Shown here one piece after another: positions 31,596-39,681 of a stretch of DNA of 64,000 nucleotides; positions within the stretch are counted from its first letter, which is position 1; every line of letters begins with the position of its first letter. Below the pieces are notes generated by a model. That model searched no databases. It worked only from the letters and a program-made list of their open reading frames with translations, and was not told the DNA's origin. The position numbers were made by a program, and so were the translations under genes. Origin of the DNA: Streptomyces ardesiacus (GTDB lineage: Bacteria; Actinomycetota; Actinomycetes; Streptomycetales; Streptomycetaceae); assembly GCF_003112575.1 (NCBI RefSeq), contig NZ_BEWC01000004.1, positions 186,001-250,000 of the forward strand. The letters run 5' to 3'.

Positions 31596-33404
31596 CTACC
31601 CCCGCGCAGGGTGCCTGGGGCTCAGGATCTCGTCCATGGACTCCTTGCGCCACCGCGCGAGGAGCTCGTGGAAGGCGACGGCGCCGTGCGGGTAGGCGGT
31701 GGGGCCGTTCGGCCTGCCGCGCCCCTCGGCGTTGTAGTAGCCCGGGGTGCATTCCGCGTGGAACCACTCGTGGTCGGGCGCGTGCTCGGCCAGGGCGGCG
31801 ATCCAGGCGTCCTCGGCTTCTCGGGACGGTTCGACGAGGGCGTCCTTCGCCTCGGCGGCCGCGACGAGTGCCGCGCCGTGGACCGCGTGCTCGTCCAGTA
31901 CGTGCGTGTAGTTGACGCTGCTGGCGCTCTGCGTCCCGCCGAGCTGGATCAGGTTCGGGAAGCCGTTGCTGGTGAATCCGTGCAGCGTGCGCGGACCGTG
32001 TGCGGACCACGCGTCGCGCAGCAGGACGCCGCCGTGGCCCCGCACGGGCAGCCGGCCGGAGTGGACGCCGGAGACGCCGACCGAGAACCCGGTGGCGAAG
32101 ACGAGGCAGTCGAGGGGGTATTCGGTGCCGCCGACCACGACACCGCGCTCGGTCATCCGCTCGATGCCGTGGGTGTCGGCGGTGTCCACGAGGGTGACGT
32201 TGTCCCGGTTGAACGCCTGGAGGTACAGGTCGGAGAAGGTCGGGCGCTTGCACGCGTACCGGTACCAGGGCTTGAGCCGGTCCGCCGTCTCCGGGTCGGT
32301 GACCACGTCGTCGACCCGGGCGCGGATCTCGTTCATCTTGACGGCGTCCGCGACCTCGTACGCCGCTTCGAAGGCGGCCCGGTCGCCGGTCCGGCGGAAG
32401 CTCGGCAGCAGCTTCTCCAGGAGACCGGCCGAGGCGGTCCACCGGTCGGCGACGAGGTCCTCCCCGGTGGCTTCGCCCGAGACGATGCGCAGGAAGTTCT
32501 CGCGCCGCTCACGCGCCCAGCCGGGCCGGTCGGCGCCCACGTCCCGGGCCGTGGTGCGGCGGTTGTCGCGCACGTCCACGGAGGACGGGGTCCGCTGGAA
32601 GACGTAGAGGTGCCCGGCGTCCTCGGCCAGTTTCGGGACGACCTGCACCCCGGTGGCGCCGGTGCCCACCACGCCCACGCGCTTGTCCGCGAGGCCGGTC
32701 AGGCCGCCGTCCGGGGTGCCGCCGGTGTAGGCGTAGTCCCAGCGCGAGGTGTGGAAGGTGTGGCCCCGGAAGGCCTCGATGCCGGGGATGCCGGGCAGCT
32801 TCAGCTCCGACAGGGTCCCGGTGGCCGTGATGACGTAGGTCGCCCGGAACTCGTCGTGCCGGTCGGTCCCGACGATCCACGCCCCGTCCGTGTCGTCCCA
32901 GGTCAGCGAGGTGACCGCGGTGGAGAACAGGGCGTCGGCGCAGAGGTCGAACTTCTCGCCGATGCGCACCGCGTGCCGGCGGATCTCCTCGCCGGGGGCG
33001 TACTTCCACTCCGGGACGTAGCCGGTCTCGTCGAGCATCGGCAGGTACACGTGCGCCTCGATGTCGCAGTGGATGCCGGGGTAGCGGTTCCAGTACCACG
33101 TGCCCCCGAAGTCACCTCCCTTCTCGATGACGCGCACGCGCGCGATCCCCTGCTGACGCAGTCGCGCGCCCGCGAGGATGCCGCCGAAGCCGCCCCCGAC
33201 GATCGCGACGTCGACGCGGTCCCGCACCGGCTCGCGGCCGGCCGCCTCCGTCGCGTACGGGTCGGCGGCGTAGTAGCCGAACTCGGCGTCCGCGCCGAGG
33301 TACTGGCGGGCGCCGTCGGGACGTACGCGGCGCTCCCGCTCGCGCCGGTACCGCTCCCTGAGTTCGGCGAGAACCTCGGGAGTCAGCTCCTGTGCCTGTG
33401 CCAT
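31596..33404 (-). CDS. Baeyer-Villiger flavin monooxygenase
   Basis: A 602-residue NADPH/FAD-dependent monooxygenase. Two Rossmann motifs, GGGFGG (70-75) and GTGATG near 245, flank the Baeyer-Villiger fingerprint FRGHTFHTSRWD (212-223; consensus FxGxxxHTxxW). It converts a ketone to an ester or lactone using oxygen. ATG at 33404 gives the usual amino extension before the first Rossmann fold. It is divergent from an SMP-30-like lactonase gene with a perfect palindrome between them, and convergent with an SDR. Together they suggest ketone catabolism. Substrate unknown. Confidence 0.88.
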   Translation of the reverse strand: MAQAQELTPEVLAELRERYRRERERRVRPDGARQYLGADAEFGYYAADPYATEAAGREPVRDRVDVAIVGGGFGGILAGARLRQQGIARVRVIEKGGDFGGTWYWNRYPGIHCDIEAHVYLPMLDETGYVPEWKYAPGEEIRRHAVRIGEKFDLCADALFSTAVTSLTWDDTDGAWIVGTDRHDEFRATYVITATGTLSELKLPGIPGIEAFRGHTFHTSRWDYAYTGGTPDGGLTGLADKRVGVVGTGATGVQVVPKLAEDAGHLYVFQRTPSSVDVRDNRRTTARDVGADRPGWARERRENFLRIVSGEATGEDLVADRWTASAGLLEKLLPSFRRTGDRAAFEAAYEVADAVKMNEIRARVDDVVTDPETADRLKPWYRYACKRPTFSDLYLQAFNRDNVTLVDTADTHGIERMTERGVVVGGTEYPLDCLVFATGFSVGVSGVHSGRLPVRGHGGVLLRDAWSAHGPRTLHGFTSNGFPNLIQLGGTQSASSVNYTHVLDEHAVHGAALVAAAEAKDALVEPSREAEDAWIAALAEHAPDHEWFHAECTPGYYNAEGRGRPNGPTAYPHGAVAFHELLARWRKESMDEILSPRHPARG

Positions 33405-33507
33405 GTGGGGGGACCTTGTTCCTTCCGCTTCGCCGCCAGGAAGCCGCTCCCCCGCGAACCGGGTTGTGCCGAACGGGACTTGAGCAGCCATGCAGTACGG
33501 TAACAAG

Positions 33508-33529
33508 AACCGGACAACGCTGTCCGGTT
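33508..33529. promoter_or_regulatory. Perfect palindromic operator between the BVMO and lactonase genes
   Basis: AACCGGACA (33508-33516) and TGTCCGGTT (33521-33529) with 4 bases between, a perfect 22-base palindrome in the 166-base divergent region. It probably controls both genes. The TetR gene at 34615-35193, which converges on the lactonase gene, is the nearest candidate binder; the TetR at 30008 is another. Confidence 0.6.
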
Positions 33530-33570
33530 GGCCTCAGGCTGCTTCCGCATACTTTCGGACAGGAAGAGTG

Positions 33571-34599
33571 ATGCACATGCGACGCGTCCCGATCCGGCCC
33601 CTCGCCGGGCTCGTCACGCTCGGGGTACTGGCCCTTGCGGGGTGCGGTACGCAGACGGCCGGCGCACCGCGGGACCCGGGGACCGCCGAGGGCGACCGGA
33701 CGATCCGCGCACAGCAGGTCATGCGCGTGACGGAGGTGCACGAGCAGACCGGGATGACCCTGCTGGAGGGCCCGGTCTTCGACGGGGACGGCAGGCTGCT
33801 CGTCGTCGACGTCACCGCCCCGGCCGGCGAGCCGAAGGTCCTGCGCGTGAATGTCCGGAAGAAGACGTCGGAGCCCGTCCACACGGATGCGCGCGGCGCC
33901 TACACCTCGGCCCAGTTCAGCCCGTACGACGGCCGGATCTACCTGACCGACTTCGCGCACGGGGACATCGTGAGCCTGGCTCCCGACGGCGGCGACCCGC
34001 GGACCTTCTTCTCCGGCGAGGTCGACGGGGCACGGATGAACCCGGACGACCTCGCCTTCGACCGGGAGGGCCATCTGTACGTCAGTGACTCGCGCGGCAT
34101 GTCCGAGGGCGAGGCGAAGGGACGCGTGGTGCGGATCGAGCGCTCGGGCAAGGACGCCACCGTCCTGGCGGACGGCCTCGCCGCGCCGAACGGCATCTCC
34201 TTCGACGCGGACTACCGGGGGCTGTGGTTCAGCGAGTTGACGCAGAACCGCGTCTCCTACCTGCTGCTGGACGGCAAGGGCGCCGTGGCTTCGCGGCACA
34301 CCGCCGTCCGGGTCGACGCCGGGATCGCCCAGACCGACTCCGTCGCGGTGGACGCGGACGGCAACCTGTACCAGGGCCTGCACGGCCGTCCCGCGATGGC
34401 GGTCTACGACAAGTACGGCGAGCGCCTGGCGACCGTGGAGGTCCCGGCCCGCGACGCCGCGGGACTCGAGTCGGCGACCAACGTGGCGATCACTCCGGGC
34501 GGCACCAGGGCCTACATGACGGTGAGCGGCCCCGACGGGGGCTACCTGTACGCCTTCGAGGCACTGGGCAGGGGCACCCGGCAGTCCAACGGCGGCTGA
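33571..34599 (+). CDS. SMP-30/gluconolactonase-like lipoprotein
   Basis: A 342-residue exported lipoprotein: charged start MHMRRVPIRP, hydrophobic core and lipobox LAGC. The body is a six-bladed beta-propeller of the SMP-30/lactonase family, with blades such as LLEGPVFDGDGRLLVVD (the metal-binding Glu after LLEGP), MNPDDLAFDREGHLYVSD, APNGISFD (Asn ligand) and TDSVAVDADGNLYQG (Asp ligand). It would hydrolyse lactones or esters outside the membrane. ATG at 33571 follows AGGAAGAGTG. It is divergent from the Baeyer-Villiger monooxygenase; the product of that enzyme could be its substrate, though the two act on opposite sides of the membrane. Confidence 0.82.
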   Translation: MHMRRVPIRPLAGLVTLGVLALAGCGTQTAGAPRDPGTAEGDRTIRAQQVMRVTEVHEQTGMTLLEGPVFDGDGRLLVVDVTAPAGEPKVLRVNVRKKTSEPVHTDARGAYTSAQFSPYDGRIYLTDFAHGDIVSLAPDGGDPRTFFSGEVDGARMNPDDLAFDREGHLYVSDSRGMSEGEAKGRVVRIERSGKDATVLADGLAAPNGISFDADYRGLWFSELTQNRVSYLLLDGKGAVASRHTAVRVDAGIAQTDSVAVDADGNLYQGLHGRPAMAVYDKYGERLATVEVPARDAAGLESATNVAITPGGTRAYMTVSGPDGGYLYAFEALGRGTRQSNGG

Positions 34600-34614
34600 C
34601 CCGCGGGCACTTGC

Positions 34615-35193
34615 TCACCCCGCGAAGGGAAGCACGGGTCCCACCTCGACGCCCAGAAGCCGCCACGCCGCCCGCCCCCGGCGCTCCCGCTCCTCGCGGG
34701 TGGGGCCGGTGACGGCGCCGGAGACCATGGCGACGGCGATCATGAGGTCGTCGTCCCCCGCGGCCAGCCGGTGACCGTCCGGCAGGTGTGCGCGCAGGGC
34801 ACGCCCGACCCGCTCCGACAGGGCCCGCGCGTACGGGGGAACGACGGAGCGGCTGCCCGCCCCGTCGGCGTGCAGGATGCCGATGAAGGCCGCCGACTCC
34901 GTCAGGTGCCAGGTCAGGACCCCCAGCACGCGCGCCAGGTCCGTGCCCGGCACGGCCGCGGCCTGCTCGACCTGCCGGACGTTCTCCTCCAGCACCGCGT
35001 CGGCCACGGCCTCCCGGTCGGGAAAGTGCCGGTACAGAACGCCCTGGCCGACCCCGGCCCGACGGGCGATCGCCGACAGCGGGGCGTCCAGGCCCTGCTC
35101 CGAGTAGATCTCCCTCGCGGCGGCGACCAGGGCCGCTCGGTTGCGAGCGGCGGCCTTCGGCCCCTCGTTCGCGGGCCGCTGCTCCCCGGACAT
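34615..35193 (-). CDS. TetR-family transcriptional regulator
   Basis: A 192-residue TetR repressor. The HTH lies at residues 15-62 (ALVAAAREIYSEQGLDAPLS, AIARRAGVGQGVLYRHFPDR), and a ligand domain of about 125 residues follows (VLGVLTWHLTESAAFIGILH). A GTG at 35208 is an alternative start; ATG at 35193 gives the usual length. It is convergent with the lactonase lipoprotein gene, only 15 bases away. Likely regulator of the BVMO/lactonase pair by proximity. Confidence 0.85.
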   Translation of the reverse strand: MSGEQRPANEGPKAAARNRAALVAAAREIYSEQGLDAPLSAIARRAGVGQGVLYRHFPDREAVADAVLEENVRQVEQAAAVPGTDLARVLGVLTWHLTESAAFIGILHADGAGSRSVVPPYARALSERVGRALRAHLPDGHRLAAGDDDLMIAVAMVSGAVTGPTREERERRGRAAWRLLGVEVGPVLPFAG

Positions 35194-35336
35194 GCGGTGC
35201 TGCGTCACCCCCGAGAGCCTACCCGGGCGGCTGCGCGGTCGGCAGGGGAGCCTCTCCGCCGGGATGCCCGCGTCTCCCCCCTCCCCGTCGGGCAGTCGAG
35301 ATCCCCACCGCTTGCCGCAGCGGCCTCGGCCGCTCC

Positions 35337-37136
35337 TCAGTCGAAGGTCTCGACGTACTCCTGCGGCGGTCCGAGGTCGGGACGGTCGCGCAGGGCCACG
35401 CGGTCGCCGAAGCGTTCGAGTTCCAGCACGGTCAGCGTGTTGTCTCCGGGGCGCAGGAGCGGGCCGGGCAAGTAGAGCGTGGTCTGCGGGCCGATCTCCC
35501 AGTAGCGGCCCAGCAGCGTGCCGTTGACCCAGAGGAAGCCCTTGCCGAATCCGGGCAGGGCGACCCAGGCGTCGGCGGGCTCGGCCACGGGCAGGACCGC
35601 GGTGGCGAAGCCCGCCCGGCCGTCCGCCGGGGCCGCCGCCGCGGCACGGGCGGCGTCCCGCGGTGTCCACCGGTCGAGCGGCAGCGCGCGCATCGTCCAT
35701 CCGTGCACCAGCCGGCGTTCCACCCGTACGCCGCCGAGGATGCCCTTGCCCTGGCCCAGCAGCGGTCCGTAGTTGATCCGCCCCTGGTTCTCCACCAGCA
35801 GCGCCAGCCGGACGCGGGCTCCGGTGCCGGGGACGTCGAAGGAGGCGTTCTCGCGGTCCAGTACGGCGACGGGTTCGCCGTCGAGGAAGACCTGCGCACG
35901 GTCGTGCAGGCCGGAGACGGTCAGCTCGTGGGTGCCCGGCGGCAGCAGCGGTTCGGCCTCGTAGAGCACCAGGCCGGAGGCCAGGGAGAGTTCCTCGAAG
36001 CTCAGCGGCAGCGGCGCGGACACCGGCTCGGCCGCCGCGCGCAGCGCGTCCAGCAGGGCCGCGCGCCGGGTCACCGGCAGTTCGCGGGGTGCCAGCACCG
36101 GCGGGTCGGCGGGCAGGGGGCGCGGGGGCCCCGAGGCGTCGAGCGCGGTCAGCTTCTCCCGCAGGGCGAAGAACTTGGGCGTCAGCGCCCCGTTCTCCGC
36201 GATGGGGGCGTCCGAGTCGTAGCTGGTGACGGTCGGCCGGATGCGGTCGCCGTCGTGGTTGGCGCCGGCCCACAGGCCGAAGTTGGTGCCGCCGTGCGCC
36301 ATGTAGAGGCTCACCGAGCCGCCCTCGTCGAGGATGTCACCGACGGTCTCCGCCGCGCCGTCCGCCGGCCGGACGTGGTGCTTCTCGCCCCAGTGGTCGA
36401 ACCAGCCGTTCCAGAACTCCGCGCAGAAGAAGGGTTCCCCGGGGCGGCGGGAGCGCAGCAGTTCCGCGGCCCGGGCGGGGCGTGAGCCGAGGGTCGCCGC
36501 CGCCAGTTCGCCGGGCAGGGCGCCGCCGTCCTGCATGAGCGCGGTCGGTCCGTCGGCGGTGTAGAGCAGTTCGGTGACGCCCCGGGCGACGAGGGCGTCG
36601 CGCACGTGGCGGACGTAGGCGTGGTCGTCGCCGTAGCTGCCGTACTCGTTCTCGATCTGCACGGCGACGACCGGTCCGCCCCGGCCCGCCTGGAGGTCCG
36701 CGATCCGCGGGATCAGTTCGTCGAACCAGCGGTCCACCGCGGCCAGGAAGGGGCCGTGGGAGGTGCGCAGCCGCATGCCGGGCGTCCCGGTCAGCCAGGC
36801 GGGCAGGCCGCCGTTGTCCCATTCGGCGCAGATGTAGGGGCCCGGCCGCACCACGACGTCCAGCCCCTCCTCCTGGGCGAGCCGGACGAACCCGGTCAGG
36901 TCGCGCGGGCCGTCGAAGCGGATGTCGCCCTCGGTGCGCTCGTGGAAGTTCCACGGGACGTAGGTGTCGACCGTGTTCAGGCCGAGGGCGGCCAGCCGCC
37001 GGAGCCGGTCGGCCCAGTGCCCGGGGTGGACCCGGAAGTAGTGCAGCGAGCCCGCCAGAAGGCGGTGCGGGCGCCCGTTCCGCAGCAGGGTGCCGTCGGC
37101 GTGGGTCAGGACGGCCGCCGGAGAGGGGGTGGTCAT
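35337..37136 (-). CDS. Glycoside hydrolase family 35 beta-galactosidase
   Basis: A 599-residue GH35 enzyme that releases beta-linked galactose. TIM-barrel motifs: LHYFRVHPGHW, VDTYVPWNFHE, PGPYICAEWDNGGLPAWL, acid/base Glu164 in QIENEYGSYG and nucleophile Glu240 in FFCAEFWNGWFDHWG. Carboxy beta-domains (FGKGFLWVNGTLLGRYWEIG) complete the fold. There is no signal peptide, so it is cytoplasmic and probably acts on imported oligosaccharides. Upstream are two TGTTATCGATGCC operators, 56 bases apart, typical of LacI-type control; no LacI gene is in the window. Confidence 0.92.
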   Translation of the reverse strand: MTTPSPAAVLTHADGTLLRNGRPHRLLAGSLHYFRVHPGHWADRLRRLAALGLNTVDTYVPWNFHERTEGDIRFDGPRDLTGFVRLAQEEGLDVVVRPGPYICAEWDNGGLPAWLTGTPGMRLRTSHGPFLAAVDRWFDELIPRIADLQAGRGGPVVAVQIENEYGSYGDDHAYVRHVRDALVARGVTELLYTADGPTALMQDGGALPGELAAATLGSRPARAAELLRSRRPGEPFFCAEFWNGWFDHWGEKHHVRPADGAAETVGDILDEGGSVSLYMAHGGTNFGLWAGANHDGDRIRPTVTSYDSDAPIAENGALTPKFFALREKLTALDASGPPRPLPADPPVLAPRELPVTRRAALLDALRAAAEPVSAPLPLSFEELSLASGLVLYEAEPLLPPGTHELTVSGLHDRAQVFLDGEPVAVLDRENASFDVPGTGARVRLALLVENQGRINYGPLLGQGKGILGGVRVERRLVHGWTMRALPLDRWTPRDAARAAAAAPADGRAGFATAVLPVAEPADAWVALPGFGKGFLWVNGTLLGRYWEIGPQTTLYLPGPLLRPGDNTLTVLELERFGDRVALRDRPDLGPPQEYVETFD

Positions 37137-37172
37137 GCGACGGCCCCGGCGGCCGGCCCCGCGTGCCCGCGA

Positions 37173-37261
37173 CCGGGAGTGGACTCCCGGAATGTTATCG
37201 ATGCCTTCATGTCCCTCCTAGATCAGTAGCCAGAACTATGGCAGGAAATGTTATCGATGCC
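37173..37261. promoter_or_regulatory. Tandem LacI-type operators and adjacent hairpin upstream of the GH35 gene
   Basis: Two identical 13-mers TGTTATCGATGCC (37193-37205 and 37249-37261), each with a symmetric ATCGAT centre as in LacI/GalR-family operators, are spaced 56 bases apart, suited to looping or cooperative binding. Next to the first is a perfect palindrome CCGGGAGTGGACTCCCGG (37173-37190), which would form a hairpin in the GH35 leader. Confidence 0.6.
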
Positions 37262-37499
37262 AACGGCGGCTCGACAGGGAGACGACCACCGGGAGCGACG
37301 GCGGACCGCGGACGCCGCGGTCCGTGCGAGCACCGCGCGCCGCGCACGGCGACGTACGGCTTCGGGGTCGTCCCTGACCCGTTCGAGTGCAAAGGGACCG
37401 CGCCGGACCGCGTGTCATTTGCCACCAGCGGTATGCCGCGCCCCGCGCGACGAGAATGCCCCGCGTACCTGACGCAGAGCATCTGGAGGCCTTGGCGCC
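37262..37499. other. Intergenic region before the cytochrome oxidase subunit I gene
   Basis: About 240 bases between the GH35 operators and ctaD. A GGAGG at about ten bases before the GTG start (37500) is visible, and no gene-like frame or strong repeat. The ctaD promoter presumably lies here; I cannot single it out. Confidence 0.5.
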
Positions 37500-39236
37500 G
37501 TGACCACCGTCGAAGGGGCCCACAGCCCCGCAGCAGGCGACCATTACGCGGACGAACTGCCCCTCCTGCGCAAGGCGCCCGGCAATGCAGTGATCAAGTG
37601 GCTGACGACCACGGACCACAAGACGATCGGCACGCTGTACCTGGTGACGTCGTTCGCCTTCTTCCTGATCGGCGGCGTTCTGGCGCTCATCATGCGCGCC
37701 GAGCTGGCCCGGCCGGGACTGCAGATCGTCTCCAACGAGCAGTTCAACCAGGCGTTCACGATGCACGGCACGATCATGCTGCTGATGTTCGCGACGCCGC
37801 TGTTCTCCGGGTTCACGAACTGGATCATGCCGCTGCAGATCGGCGCGCCGGACGTGGCCTTCCCCCGGCTGAACATGCTCGCCTACTGGCTGTACCTGTT
37901 CGGCTCGCTCATCGCGGTGGGAGGGTTCCTGACCCCCGGCGGTGCCGCCGACTTCGGCTGGTTCGCCTACTCCCCGCTGTCCAACGCGGAGCACTCGCCC
38001 GGGATCGGCCCCGACCTGTGGATCATGGGTCTGGCCCTCTCCGGCTTCGGCACCATCCTCGGCTCGGTCAACTTCATCACCACGGTCGTGTGCATGCGCG
38101 CGCCGGGCATGACCATGTTCCGCATGCCGATCTTCACCTGGAACGTGCTGCTGACCAGTGTGCTCGTCCTGTTCGCCTTCCCGGTGCTGGCCGCGGCCCT
38201 GCTCGCCCTGGAGGCCGACCGCAAGTTCGGTGCCCACATCTTCGACGCGCCCAACGGCGGGGCCCTGTTGTGGCAGCACCTGTTCTGGTTCTTCGGGCAT
38301 CCGGAGGTCTACATCATCGCGCTGCCGTTCTTCGGCATCATCACCGAGATCATCCCGGTCTTCTCCCGCAAGCCGATCTTCGGCTACATGGGCCTGGTGG
38401 GAGCGACCATCGCGATCGCCGGTCTGTCGGTGACGGTGTGGGCCCACCACATGTTCGTGACCGGAGGTGTGCTGCTGCCGTTCTTCTCGTTCATGTCCTT
38501 CCTGATCGCGGTCCCGACCGGTGTGAAGTTCTTCAACTGGGCCGGGACGATGCTCAAAGGGTCACTCAGTTTCGAGACACCGATGCTGTGGGCCACCGGC
38601 TTCCTGGTCACCTTCCTGTTCGGCGGGCTGACCGGAGTGCTGCTGGCCTCGCCGCCGCTGGACTTCCACGTCTCGGACTCGTACTTCGTGGTGGCGCACT
38701 TCCACTACGTGGTGTTCGGCACCGTGGTGTTCGCCATGTTCGCCGGCTTCCACTTCTGGTGGCCCAAGTTCACCGGCAAGATGCTCGACGAACGCCTCGG
38801 CAAGATCACCTTCTGGACGCTGTTCCTCGGCTTCCACGGCACGTTCCTGGTCCAGCACTGGCTGGGCGCCGAGGGCATGCCCCGCCGTTACGTCGACTAC
38901 CTCGCGTCCGACGGGTTCACCGCCCTCAACTCGGTCTCGAGCATCTCCTCCTTCCTGCTGGGCCTGTCCATGCTCCCGTTCCTCTACAACGTGTGGAAGA
39001 CGGCCAAGTACGGCAAGCCGGTCGGCGTGGACGACCCGTGGGGCTACGGCCGTTCGCTGGAGTGGGCGACCTCCTGCCCGCCCCCGCGCCACAACTTCTG
39101 CACCATGCCGCGCATCCGCAGTGAATCCCCCGCCTTCGACCTGCACCACTTCGAACTCACCTCCCTGGACCAGAAGGAGAACACCGGCCAGCGCGACGTC
39201 ATCGACGTGGCGGGCCACGAGGGCGAACGGTCGTGA
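37500..39236 (+). CDS. ctaD: Cytochrome c oxidase subunit I (aa3 type, isolated copy)
   Basis: A 578-residue haem-copper oxidase subunit I with twelve membrane helices. It holds the low-spin haem a, haem a3 and CuB and pumps protons. Ligand and channel motifs: TMHGTIM, WQHLFWFFGHPEVYIIALPF, HHMFVTGG and VAHFHYVVFG. The GTG at 37500 follows GGAGG at about ten bases. Streptomyces usually carry a main ctaD in the cta/qcr cluster; this copy stands alone with a small membrane-protein partner (GTGA overlap) beside a beta-galactosidase, so it is probably a secondary oxidase subunit. Confidence 0.93.
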   Translation: MTTVEGAHSPAAGDHYADELPLLRKAPGNAVIKWLTTTDHKTIGTLYLVTSFAFFLIGGVLALIMRAELARPGLQIVSNEQFNQAFTMHGTIMLLMFATPLFSGFTNWIMPLQIGAPDVAFPRLNMLAYWLYLFGSLIAVGGFLTPGGAADFGWFAYSPLSNAEHSPGIGPDLWIMGLALSGFGTILGSVNFITTVVCMRAPGMTMFRMPIFTWNVLLTSVLVLFAFPVLAAALLALEADRKFGAHIFDAPNGGALLWQHLFWFFGHPEVYIIALPFFGIITEIIPVFSRKPIFGYMGLVGATIAIAGLSVTVWAHHMFVTGGVLLPFFSFMSFLIAVPTGVKFFNWAGTMLKGSLSFETPMLWATGFLVTFLFGGLTGVLLASPPLDFHVSDSYFVVAHFHYVVFGTVVFAMFAGFHFWWPKFTGKMLDERLGKITFWTLFLGFHGTFLVQHWLGAEGMPRRYVDYLASDGFTALNSVSSISSFLLGLSMLPFLYNVWKTAKYGKPVGVDDPWGYGRSLEWATSCPPPRHNFCTMPRIRSESPAFDLHHFELTSLDQKENTGQRDVIDVAGHEGERS

Positions 39237-39607
39237 CCGGCGGTGAGCGCCCGCGCCGCCCGGTCGGCGACGCCGCGTCCGTCGCCACGCAGGCGGAGGG
39301 CTTCCTGCGGGCCCGGGCCTACTACGACGAGGCCCGCGAGGAAGCACGGGCGCTGTGCGACCGCATGCCGTGGATGACCTCGGCCCAGGCGGACGACTTC
39401 ACGCGGCACTACGTCGACCACCGGCTGACCCTGATGCGTGCCATGCTCAGCGTGACCGTCACACGCGCCGGCGAACTCCGCGAGGAGTACGAAGGGCGTT
39501 ACCTGCACCTGCGCCGCACGCTGCTCAGGCGGCACGTGACGTGGCTGTCGGTCGTGCTGACGTCAGCCACGGGCCTGCACGCGATGGCCTGGATCTGGCT
39601 GCGGTAG
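39233..39607 (+). CDS. Small single-helix membrane protein coupled to ctaD
   Basis: A 124-residue protein with a soluble helical part (EGFLRARAYYDEAREEARAL, LREEYEGRYLHLRRTLLRRH) and one carboxy transmembrane helix (VTWLSVVLTSATGLHAMAWI). Its GTG overlaps the ctaD stop codon (GTGA), so translation is coupled. It is not a recognised oxidase subunit; it may be an assembly or accessory subunit of this isolated oxidase. Function unknown. Confidence 0.72.
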   Translation: MTGGERPRRPVGDAASVATQAEGFLRARAYYDEAREEARALCDRMPWMTSAQADDFTRHYVDHRLTLMRAMLSVTVTRAGELREEYEGRYLHLRRTLLRRHVTWLSVVLTSATGLHAMAWIWLR

Positions 39608-39681
39608 CCGGGACGACGGCTTCTACGGGGGCGAGACCCGGGCGGAGGAGTCCGGACCCCACTGCGGGCAGGACGCCTTTC

